DNA of 64,000 nucleotides from Adineta ricciae (lineage: Eukaryota; Rotifera; Eurotatoria; Adinetida; Adinetidae). Below the pieces are notes generated by a model. The model was not told where the DNA came from. It saw nothing but the letters and a program-made list of their open reading frames with translations, and did not search any database. Shown one piece after another: positions 12,601 through 21,792 of the stretch; positions within the stretch are counted from its first letter, which is position 1, and each line of letters starts with the position of its first letter. The stretch spans positions 36,941-100,940 of the forward strand of contig CAJNOJ010000118.1 in assembly GCA_905250025.1 (NCBI GenBank), read 5' to 3'. A program made the position numbers and the translations under genes.

Positions 12601-13111
12601 TGTCAACCTCATAGATTTTGTGATTTTCATAAAAATACGTTTGCAAACATCGCATCGCAATTAATGCGATTGAATTACAAGACTAGAAGGTAATAATGCA
12701 TGTTTTCATACCTGAACTGTCATTATTTGATGACGAAGATGGACTTTTAGGAGATCTAAGTAGTGCATCATCGCGTCCATCCAATGATTCTCCTTGAAAG
12801 ACTTCAAAATCGGAATTGAATATTTCTCGATTCCATTCTTGCTTTGAATCCTCAGTTGACGATTTCTGTTTGTTTGTTGTCAATAATTTGATGGGAAATG
12901 CATCTGTACATTGTGGATACCTGTTATTCCTGGCCAAATTTTGTTCTACAGCTTGTCTTCGGACGTGTTTGCAGCCTTTTTTGAAGCCATTAATATCACT
13001 TGACAAGTATTTTCGGCGTTGGTAGTTGACACGACGTTTTTCTAATCGATTTTCACGTTCACGAATTGTTTCAGCAGCAAAATCGTCAATTGAGAACAGG
13101 GACAAATTCAT
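9647..13111 (-). CDS. CACTA/EnSpm (Tnp2-like) transposase
   Basis: Four exons: 13111-12712, 12031-11291, 11204-10281, 10146-9647, all with GT..AG introns in phase 1, giving 854 residues. Residues 1-133 are basic and Ser-rich. A CxxC..CxxC zinc-knuckle-like motif lies near 224-245 (CVICEKEL, CSRCPHAEKKH). The catalytic-type core follows: WICDASILEIP, then a typical Tnp2 motif GCIADCPALKVMANMIG (Asp near 401) with FYCHIKG, and a C-terminal HGPLSSVNTFAQEDFIGYIKR motif with a candidate Glu near 646. These match the DDE-type transposases of the CACTA superfamily. The ATG at 13111 is the first in the open exon; 13112-14311 upstream would hold the promoter and right terminus. No stop or frameshift is present, so the enzyme may be active. 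Confidence 0.88.
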
Positions 13112-13989
13112 TTTAGAAGAGAATCTCTAGATGTCTAGTGAAAAATCGGTTCCTAATTACAATCAAGGCGTACACTTCTGTAATTTTGCTGCAGAATAAT
13201 CTAGAAAGCAATAGAATAGCGGTGAAGAACGGATTTTATATATTGAAAATGACTAGAGCTTAAGTTCAAGTGAAAATGGCGGAGAGAGTCTGTTATTTTG
13301 TTATGTTTGAAAACGAATACCGCTGATTTTCGAGAACCTATCATGATTGACTTTTCACCGATGCAACAGCTAAAGCAGGAACAAAAACTAAGACTTTATT
13401 TGATTCAGTGTTTTTTATTTCTTGTGAACTTAATTTAGCTTAGCTTCTTTTCATTATTCGTGATAGAAATAAACACCACACAATGCCATTGTTGTCATGC
13501 ACTTTCCAAGCTCAAGTCAATGGTAGTTTTTTTAGATCAATGAAGAGGTAAAATAACGTTGACGAACTATCGAATATATGCCATTTGCTACAGAAACTCA
13601 AAAGCTCTTTCGTAAAAGTTCAAATGTTAAAGAGTTTATTGATAAAATCTGGTGCTTGTACATTATTTCGATTAATCGGCAGATTTCGCTTTGATTTGTC
13701 AAACGTCCGTTGTATCCGTTGTATATCGAAAAGTGAGAAGTTTACATAGGGGTCGCTGTTACACAGTGGTACCATTCCTACACATCAGCATATTTTCAAC
13801 AGATTTATTTTATTTATTAAAAAGTCTAGATATCAAATAATAATCCAAATTGGATCATCTAACATTAATAACTAGTTGATTATAAAAAGAATTATTAACT
13901 CATTATTGAGAGACATAAGCCCGCAAAGCATCATTGAACCATTATAGAATTACAAGAACCATAGTCAACACATTATATCACCAAATCCC

Positions 13990-14292
13990 GAGCGGAGTTG
14001 AGAAATTATACGATCTTACAAGAACATACAAGATCTGGATTGTTGTTGTTATATAAGATTGTTTTCGTCCGATTCAGCTCAGATCGGATAAGACTCTACA
14101 AGAGGCAGTCAGTTTGATCCTGTACGAATCTGTTCGTTTGAATCTTGCAAGATTTTAGCTTGCATCTGACACTCAGAAACGGATAGAATCTTAGGGAAAA
14201 CCGCATGTATATGGTATTACACGATCCTATTTGAAGATCAAGCAAAAAATCATGTATGAACAAGATCTTATATGATCGTACATGGGCTTACA
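13990..14292. repeat. Right subterminal repeat region
   Basis: Clusters of short words such as ACAAGATC, TACAAGATCTGG, ATCGGATAAGA, TGCAAGATT and GATCTTATATGATCGTAC in both orientations, next to the right terminus. The adjacent stretch 13112-13990 shows no gene and presumably holds the transposase promoter. Confidence 0.5.
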
Positions 14293-14311
14293 TCTGATTT
14301 TTTGACCTGGG
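14293..14311 (-). repeat. Right terminal inverted repeat of the CACTA-like element
   Basis: Ends TTGACCTGGG on the plus strand, the complement of the left terminus, followed by the TT target duplicate at 14312-14313 and then the resumed F-box reading frame. Confidence 0.85.
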
Positions 14312-15083
14312 TTGCAAATCCTTAACAATCGATGCTACTGATCACCAAAAGATTCCAAGAATAATTCCACGTTTAAATTTCAGTCAATTGAAAGCAATTG
14401 TATTCCATCGAAAAGATCAACATTTCCTCAACTTTCCACTTGATTATGTAATGAATGAACGAAGACGACCAAGTAAAGAAATCATTCTGGATAAGAATTT
14501 ACGATTAATGTTTCAACAGCTGTGGTTAACTCTTCTAAAATCTTCTCATCAGACTCTAACTTATCTGAAAATGAAAGGAGAATTGTTCGATTGGAATTGC
14601 GATCAAGTTCCATTCGATCTTCCAGCACTTAAGTATCTCATTCTTGAGAATACCACAAGTGAGCAAATGGTAGATATCCTACAACATACACCGAATCTAC
14701 GATCTTGTCATGCAGCATTAAAAGATCAGTTGTCCAATCATTTAACAAATAAGATGTTTTTTCCTAAAATGCGAAAGTTCATTTTATTATCACACTTCGA
14801 TTGGTCATTCGAGAACTTTCGCCGGCTGTTTAGTATGATGCCGCATTTAAAAATTCTACATATTTTTTTATATGTTCATAAGGAAGCTCTTGATGATGCA
14901 TGTGCGTGGCAAACATTGATCGAACGATATCTACCTCAACTAATCCAGTTGCGTCTTCATTTCATCGTACGATATAACTATCAATGCACCTATATTCCTA
15001 AATGTAATTTACAATCATTTTACAATGATACATATTGGATTAAACGAAAATCAATGTTTACAGTTCAAGCACATTCTATATAG

Positions 15084-15828
15084 AAGAGTAAATTACACAA
15101 ATCGTTCTTTTTATTTTGAAAAAAAAAGGAACTATGAAAATAAATTTGTCTGATCGAATCTATTAAATAATTGACTTCAAATTTTACGAAACTTTTCTCA
15201 TATTTTACAACTTCATCAAATGATATTAATGAGAAATTTGAGGAAATTGTATCACCTACACGTTTGACAAGATTGAGAATGGAAGAAATACGAATTTTTA
15301 TGATCCATATAGAAATAAATCTTATTTAGATAAGCCTGATGTATCATTATTCCTTCAAACTGTTCTTTTTTTTCAAATTTTCTTCACCAATTCTGCCGAC
15401 GATCATATCCTATGACATGTAAATATTTACATAGGCAACCGATGTACGCATTGTTAGTAGGAAAGATTGATTATGTTCTCTTTCTTGTATATACTTTGTA
15501 ATTTATGGGTTCTTTCCCGGCATTAGCTTTGCCAGCGAGTGATTCACTTTCCAACGATATCATCGGTCTTCGAATCACGATAATCGGATTCTATTTTAAT
15601 AGCATGCGGTAATATTCCGTTTTACAGCTACTTCAAGTATTTCGTAATATGGGTTTTTTCCTGTCCAACGGGTATTTATACATGACTCTTCGCGTGTAGC
15701 AAAAGAAACGTTACAATGACTTTTAGTGATTGATATTGATTCTGAATTTCACCTAAAAGACATTTTTTAATGAACTTTTTTGTCCAATTTTAGGTTTTGG
15801 CCAAGACAAGCTTTTGAAAAGTTCAGAC
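15084..15828. other. Intergenic stretch
   Basis: AT-rich, with no supported gene. A TTTTAG acceptor-like site at 15793 precedes open sequence in frame with the LRAT gene, so an upstream exon of that gene may lie here. Confidence 0.4.
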
Positions 15829-16398
15829 ATGTCATCCAACCCACAGTCGGTTTTAGATCAACTCAAGATCGACCTGAAGCCATCAAACGCACGTTTGATA
15901 GCTCCTCCAGAATCAGTCCAGGAAGCTCTCTATCCTGGTGCTCATATTGCAACAGGAGTGGAGGGTGCTGGTAATATGTACCATCATGGTATTGTTCTCG
16001 ACACCAACGGACAGATGGAAATACTTCATTTCTGGGGACCTGGTGACAAAACTACCGCTAAAATTCAAACAACGACACTTGCTGCCTTTTTAGCTGGCAG
16101 CCCTGAATTAGTTGGGAGCGTTAGTCGACCATTGTACCTAATCTCGTACGCCAATGACAACGCGGAAAAACGTCAAAGAACTGTTGATCGGGCTCGTGAA
16201 TTATTAAAGAGTCCTACTCAGACTGATTATAATCTTCTACATTCGAACTGTGAATGCGTCGCTTTCTACTGTCGAACAGGATCATGGGTCAGTAAACAGG
16301 TGATCACAGTCGTCAATGAGCTGGTTAGTAGGCTAATCCCTCGTGGAATATCCGGTTCATTCGGGAGTTTGAGCGGGACACTTCGAAACGCTCCTTGA
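15829..16398 (+). CDS. LRAT-domain (NlpC/P60-like) protein
   Basis: A 189-residue protein from ATG 15829. The LRAT/H-rev107 fold is recognised by GAHIATGVEG, the histidine region YHHGIVLD (about residue 50) and the cysteine box HSNCECVAFYCRTG (about residue 143). The family uses a Cys-His pair for acyl transfer or phospholipase A activity on lipids, and the box is usually NCEHFV; here the His after NCE is Cys. A C-terminal segment after the Cys box (about 40 residues) is weakly hydrophobic and could be a membrane anchor. The frame is open upstream to an AG at 15793, so a 5' exon could add residues. It is a single exon as seen, convergent with the minus-strand gene at 17133. Confidence 0.8.
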   Translation: MSSNPQSVLDQLKIDLKPSNARLIAPPESVQEALYPGAHIATGVEGAGNMYHHGIVLDTNGQMEILHFWGPGDKTTAKIQTTTLAAFLAGSPELVGSVSRPLYLISYANDNAEKRQRTVDRARELLKSPTQTDYNLLHSNCECVAFYCRTGSWVSKQVITVVNELVSRLIPRGISGSFGSLSGTLRNAP

Positions 16399-17132
16399 AA
16401 GATGTTTCAATAAATAAACTAGAAAGATGTGAAAATATCATAAATTCCTTGAATTGAAGATTGTCACATCTACAACGCTAATGTTATTCATTCATCAGAA
16501 AAGTTCTCATGTTCGAATGCATCAGCAATTAATATTCCTTCAGAACACTGAAAATGCTTGACTGTTAGTCAACGAATAGGACACTGCCGCGACTTGACAC
16601 AGATGACAACGGATTTAGCAAATAAAAAAGCGACCTTTTTAAAGAATCATATTCAACTACAATGTTTGTTGGTGTTCTTACATCAAATTCAGCTGCTCAA
16701 TAGACAAACGTATTGCTTTCCGTCACAATTTCCGTAACAACTGATGGCAAAAGCAAGTTTACCGTCAGGAATTGACTACTGCGACAATTTTTATTAATAT
16801 TGAAGATATTATGATGATGTTTATTTGATCTTGTAGAAGATAAGAATAATGATAATCAAGATAATACAAAATCTGATGAAAAACGACCAAAAGTAGAAAT
16901 TATTTAATACAGCTATACTCAACATACCAATTCTTATAGAAATATATATGTAAGTAGTTGAAAGATTATTCAATGATCTTAAAAGTTCACCTTCAAAAGA
17001 TATATGTGCAAAAAAGATTATACAATAATCACATAAGAATTCTACTGACGATTTTATTTCCGATAATTGTTTCAAAACAAGAAACGCAGTAATTGTAATC
17101 TTTTGGTCTTTACATTCACATTTGAATACGAC
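16399..17132. other. Intergenic stretch
   Basis: 3' flanks of two convergent genes. AATAAA occurs soon after 16400. A minus-strand open stretch near 16821-17075 is hydrophobic and AT-driven, and I do not support it as a gene. Confidence 0.4.
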
Positions 17133-17712
17133 TTAAAAGATTTGAACGTAAGCCTTCATGTTACCTTTTTGGTCGGACATGATAAAGTACGAGAGGGTGT
17201 AAATATGTCCCGTAGTTATGGGAAACGTTTGTCGTAAACAATCCGGTCCGCCTTGACATTCATCTACGTAACAGTATGAACCTCCATTACATGACGAAAA
17301 TGATATAGTGCCTGAAGAACCTGATGCACAACTCGGAGTACATATCATTTGCCATCCAGCAAGAGTACCATTCTCAAAGTTGTTATTCACGAGCATCTCA
17401 GAATTCGATGCATTCGTATCCACAATACTGATATCGTCCCAATACCAATGCTTTCCGGAACCGGAATTAATCGTACAGAACTGAACAACAGCGCTGCCGG
17501 TAGACGTCGCAGTATAGCTGAATGTTGCCTGTGTATAAACACTTGCACTTGGAGCATTATTATAAGAGGTAATAAAAGAGGTTGGAGTTGTACATACAAC
17601 GGTAGCTAAATTAGAAGACGGAAAAAAAAACAAATAGACGTTTGTCTTTTTCTTACTAACTCACTTGTTGCAGTAGTAGTTATCGTAGTTGTAATGCTTA
17701 CCGTTGTAGTAA
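17133..17712 (-). CDS. Secreted carbohydrate-binding-like (CBM/galactose-binding-type) protein, 5' part missing
   Basis: Two exons are visible: 17712-17665 (48 nt, Thr-rich linker TTTVSITTTITTTAT, phase 1 on both sides) and 17605-17133 (156 residues ending in TAA or a similar stop at 17133). The domain is a beta-rich jelly-roll type with WYWDDISIVD and NNNFENGTLAGWQ motifs and several Cys, as in bdelloid multidomain secreted proteins with repeated 'NGDFETG..W' modules. The gene runs upstream into a single N at 17844, a scaffold join, so the signal peptide and earlier exons are absent. Substrate unknown. Confidence 0.68.
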
Positions 17713-17854
17713 CTAATCAAAAGAAAATCGAATGGACATCTTTTCCAGTAAAACAATACAAAAACAGTATAATCACGAAAACGCTCAAGATGTGCGAACA
17801 ACTTTTCGTTGTCGCTATCGACTTACACGTCAGTGCAACTGTTNCTGTAAAAAC

Positions 17855-18072
17855 CTATCGGATCCTGTCCATTCTGGGATTTTCCGACTATCGGATCCGG
17901 GTGTCGGAAATTGTCGGATCCGTCGCCCCACTACTTCCGATCGGATTCCTGTACCAAAGATTCCGACGATTTCCGACACGGATTTTGTCGGATGCTGTCG
18001 GAAGTTATCGGATTCCTGAAGGAATCTGCCGGATTTAGTAGGTTTTCCGACAGGATCCGATGGGATCCAGAG
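17855..18072. repeat. GC-rich repeat built from TCCGAC/GTCGGA words
   Basis: About 220 bp with more than ten TCGGA/TCCGA words in both orientations, several inside GGATCC. It contrasts with the AT-rich flanks and begins next to the N at 17844. It looks like a dispersed, palindrome-rich non-autonomous repeat; apparent ORFs across it are not genes. The stretch to 18536 is AT-rich with nothing recognisable. Confidence 0.5.
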
Positions 18073-18536
18073 CCCGGATTACTCGTCTTGGGAAGATTTC
18101 AGTTGAAAAAACTAATATTTATTCAGAATTCTCTCTCGATATAGCAAGGAATATTTGATTGATTTTTAATCAATAAATGCATTTCAATATTTTGATTCAA
18201 ATAGTCTGAAAAACTAATCTCTCTTCTTACTCTTGTTTTTCTTCTTTGATCTTTCATTAGTTTTTTTTCTCCAAAACATTTTTTTATCAATGTAACAAAG
18301 ATAAAAAGTTATTTATTAGAAATTATTCACTTACAAATAAATCTAAATCTTTAATTGTCTTCTAACGTCTTATAACAAAGTAGTTTTATGATAAAAAGTT
18401 CATCAAAATATTTTATAAATATAGTTTTTTCATTTAATTAATGGAATTAGAGTTTGACAGGATTCTGCTAAGTTTACAATTCGATTCTAATCGCTGTTTC
18501 GAAGATCTAGGATCAGAACTATAGAACCTAATTTGA

Positions 18537-18720
18537 TGATTTTGGATCCGAGCCTGATGGCAATTAACCCAGGTCGATCATTACGACGACTGGATCCGTT
18601 GAAACCTGAGTCGGTTCCGGTACAGCTCTTCTCGATTCCGGCACAGTTTTCGCCGATTCCAGCAAGTTCCGGTAGGTTCATTGCCGCAGGATTCCGGCCG
18701 GAACCGACAGTCTGCATTGG
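18537..18720. repeat. GC-rich repeat built from TTCCGG/CCGGAA words
   Basis: A second word-rich block with GGATCCG, GGTTCCGG, GATTCCGG and GGAACCGA, lying just upstream of the PAN gene and followed by a GAGA-rich run (18727-18775). Similar in style to the block at 17855 but with a different core word. Confidence 0.4.
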
Positions 18721-18838
18721 GATGAAAATAGAGAAAAAGAGAGAGAATAGGAGAGGGAGAGAAAACGAGAGAAAAAAGGTTTTCTTGTAGAATACTTCTT
18801 TTTTAGTTTCATTCATTTCATCCATTTACAGTTTGAGG

Positions 18839-19753
18839 ATGACTTCAAGAAATATTTCTTTACTATTTTTCTTGATGTTTATTATCCAAGCAATGTCAGA
18901 GGATATTCGATCAGTTCAAATGTCAATTATCGATGATAAAATATTTCAATGTGCTCAATCAACTTGTTTACCATTTGAGAATCTTACAATATCAAACATT
19001 CGTTATTGTGAAATAAATTGTTTAAATCGAATTCAATGTATGGCAATTACTTTCCATAAATCAAATTTACAATGTCAGTTATTTGATAATTTAATCAATC
19101 AAAATGCGAATATGTCATACGAAATGAATGCTGTAACAATGATTTCCATCTTTGGAACACGATATCCACCTGGTTTGTATCAAATAGAATTCATATTATT
19201 GACTTTTCGTCATGAAAATCATTTTATTTGAGTATGGAAAAAGATCAGTTACCGAAGTGTTTCATTCTTATAGACTAGAAATACATATAATAGTTTTTGT
19301 TCCTTTACGATCTATAATGTAGAAGAAAAAAAGAGAGTCAATTTCAGACTATAATTAGAGAGCCAGAAGTACATGAAAACTGTTCTCTATTGCAATTTAT
19401 TACTACAAATTCAGAATCTATCTTTCTATCGATGATGAGGAAACCTAGAAGACTAAATACTACTATGAATATTAACAAGTCCAAGGTCTCTAAATGGAAG
19501 TCTACCAAAGCGATTTTTTATATGTATAGAAAATATCATTAGAAAGACAAGAAGAATAAATAAGTTATAAATACAACATTTTATCGAATTATTTTCATTT
19601 ATGTAAAATTTTATTATTTTCAAATAGATTTAACTTCAACTTCAACAGCTTCAACATCCACCTCAACATCAACATCAACAACATCAACATCCACCTCAAC
19701 AACAACATCAAAAACATCAACAACATCAACATCAACATCGACATCAACTACCG
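18839..19753 (+). CDS. Secreted PAN/apple-like protein with Ser/Thr linker, 3' part missing
   Basis: Exon 1 (18839-19172) has ATG at 18839, a signal peptide (NISLLFFLMFIIQAMS) and a Cys-rich PAN/apple-like domain (CAQSTCLPFENLT, CEINCLNRIQCMAITF, CQLFD). Exon 2 (19628-19753, 126 nt) is almost pure Ser/Thr (STSTSTTSTS), flanked by phase-1 introns. The downstream module is lost: the sequence then runs to an inverted copy of exon 2 and an N at 20392. PAN domains bind protein or carbohydrate. The gene was probably a stalked extracellular binding protein; the intron of 455 nt is unusually long for this window. Confidence 0.65.
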
Positions 19754-20391
19754 GTATGTAACACACTAAATTGAATACTGATTGTGATATCACAACGAAT
19801 ATCAGCATATCAAACTCAAAATAGTTTTCTGCAGAAAACATAGTCGTCTATTGACTAATGAAGAAAAAATCGTTCTCGATATTTACAATGAAACCGAAGT
19901 TTCAGATAAAAGTTGAGAAAATTGACAAGATCACCAAAGTAAGACTTCCATCACATTTGTAATTCTATCTGAGTTATTTTACGGAAAAAAACATTTGAAT
20001 TCCTTCATTATATATTACTTCGAATTCATTGCATTCAACAAACCATATACAGGCATAGATAGATCCAAAACAATCAGTATTCACCAGCTCTTTCTCATGC
20101 AGTTTTACATATTCTCCTGAATATGGATATGAGTGGTGAGAATAAACCGAAGTCGTCGTCGACAGATGAGTAGTGTAAAAATCGTTAACTCGATTCGAAT
20201 ATTAAACTTCTTCTTCGACTTCTAAACTTCTAGACTTATGCGTTTAGAATTCGAATGTTCGAGTTTTAAACTTTTGATGTTACTGATGTTTTTGATGTTG
20301 TTGTTGAGGTGGATGTTGATGTTGTTGATGTTGATGTTGAGGTGGATGTTGAAGCTGTTGAAGTTGAAGTTAAATCTATTTGAAAATAATA
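19613..20391. repeat. Inverted duplication of the Ser/Thr linker exon beside a scaffold join
   Basis: 20286-20391 is an exact reverse complement of about 19613-19718. It stops at the N at 20392. The spacer of about 570 bp contains no gene. It may be a fold-back in the DNA or, more likely, a scaffolding artefact. Confidence 0.7.
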
Positions 20392-20392
20392 N

Positions 20393-21792
20393 ACTTAATT
20401 AGTTAATTAGCTAATGAGGTAATTGGAATTTTGAGAAACTAACCTCGGATTCGTGATCCTCGACCTCGATTACCCTTCGGTCAACCCTTACTACTATGAG
20501 CTAGTATTAGGTAATATTGGAAGAAAAATGAACGAACGAACATCAACTCGTTTTTTTCGGTGATATCAGCTCGACGCACTACCCTCCTTTCAGTAGAGGG
20601 AAAAAATTTTTTCCTTCTAATTTATCCTTTCGAATATCGTATAAAGCTCCAACTGAACCATGTCGATCAATTGTTTGTCGTTCAATTTCACCGGATGAAT
20701 TCATATGAGTAGAATTGTTTTATTATCTAAAGGATCTATACACAAAAAACGTACGAGTACTTTGTGGTGTTTTCTATTGCAGAATGATCTACTAAATAAG
20801 TGTACGTGACGATATTTCGGCCCGTTATACTAGTTATATCATTAACCGTTCACGGTTGACTGAAGAACGAAATTAGACGATGATAAATAAAGAATTCTGA
20901 AAAAGGAATAAATCGTAGTTTTGAAATATGTTACACTATCTTACTTATAGGTTTAGATCGAAATAAAATAAACACGAATTGTAAAGTGTGTGCTCTCATT
21001 CGGTGATTGTAATTATATTCATAGTAAAAGAAAGCTGTCACAATGTTTTCTCGCCATCTTTTACGACAGAAGACAAGAAACTACTCATGAGTGTCACTTT
21101 TGTTCTTTGTGAAAACAGTAACGAAAATGGTTTGAACCATGTATACGTGACTTTACAGTCATATGTAAATACGGTTGATAAGATTTGAGATTTCCAACAC
21201 AGGTTGGATGGGTAACCAAAGGAACCTTTTCTATATTTGGAAACCAGACAAATACGTAGTGAGTATCAAGTGTCCGATCAGCAAACTGCCTATGCAGATT
21301 CCTTTTAAATTTATCAAAACCATCGATATTTTTCTTCGCCTTATAACTGCATAAAAAAGCATTACAGTGATTTTCTTATGGGCAATTCTTCAAATTTCTA
21401 CAGCGCGGCAAATTATGAGAACTAGTCCACATGATATCACAAGGTGAATTACAAACATTCCTTAATCGTTACATATAGAAAACCGAGCATAGTAAAAGTT
21501 GGCTGCAATCAATTAGCAATACTGTAATATATCGAAATGTCTTCTCGAAAGTTTGTACATAAGAAAAACGAAAGTCAATTGATAGTTAATAGTATATCTC
21601 CTTTAAGAGACGTCTACACCTGGAATATGTGTGATTGCGATACTGAAAAGGTTTCTAGTTTCATTGGTTTAAGGTATAGAAAAGTAACATGTCAATAGAA
21701 AAGGATTTAATCAAAACGACTCGAATAAAAAAAAGGAAGAAATCAAGTGATCTATATCACACAAGATATTTTCTTCAATACTGAGACAATCA
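20393..21792. other. Intergenic stretch after scaffold join
   Basis: AT-rich sequence. An open stretch near 20988-21188 has no recognisable domain and I do not call it. It would include the promoter of the downstream gene. Confidence 0.35.

Larger units (their letters stand above)
5657..14311. mobile_element. CACTA/EnSpm-like DNA transposon, about 8.66 kb
   Basis: The ends are inverted repeats: both read inward CCCAGGTCAA, two variable bases, then AATCAGA (19 bp, two mismatches). They are flanked by TT at 5655-5656 and 14312-14313, a 2-bp target duplication. Inside are two minus-strand genes: a Tnp2-like transposase (9647-13111) and a BEN-domain protein (6509-9302). Subterminal regions at both ends carry many copies of short GATCATA/AAGATC/GATCGGA-type words, as expected for CACTA transposase-binding sites. 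Insertion into an F-box gene whose frame is continuous without the element fixes both borders. Both genes are open, so the copy could be autonomous; that is an inference. Confidence 0.88.
5449..15083 (+). pseudogene. F-box/LRR-like protein gene split by a transposon
   Basis: The 5' part (5449-5656) starts at ATG 5449 and encodes an F-box (about residues 9-45, FPSELLFEIFDYL type). The 3' part (14314-15083) encodes a divergent LRR-like substrate-recognition region with PRLNFSQLKAI and LPALKYLILE motifs, ending in TAG. The 8,655-nt mobile element at 5657-14311 separates them, flanked by TT on both sides. The two parts share one reading frame if the element and one TT are left out (978 nt, 325 residues), with no internal stop, so the gene was intact before insertion. 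F-box proteins are substrate adaptors of SCF ubiquitin ligases. As it stands the 5' part reads into the element terminus and stops at 5748. The ATG choice avoids a non-ATG upstream extension. Function of the allele is inferred to be lost unless the whole element is spliced out. Confidence 0.85.

Noticed and set aside
17694-18144. ORFs across 17.7-18.1 kb
   Set aside because: They read across an N and a palindromic repeat block, with no coding character.
20988-21188. 66-codon plus-strand ORF
   Set aside because: No family, no splice support, no second copy for comparison; length is expected by chance.
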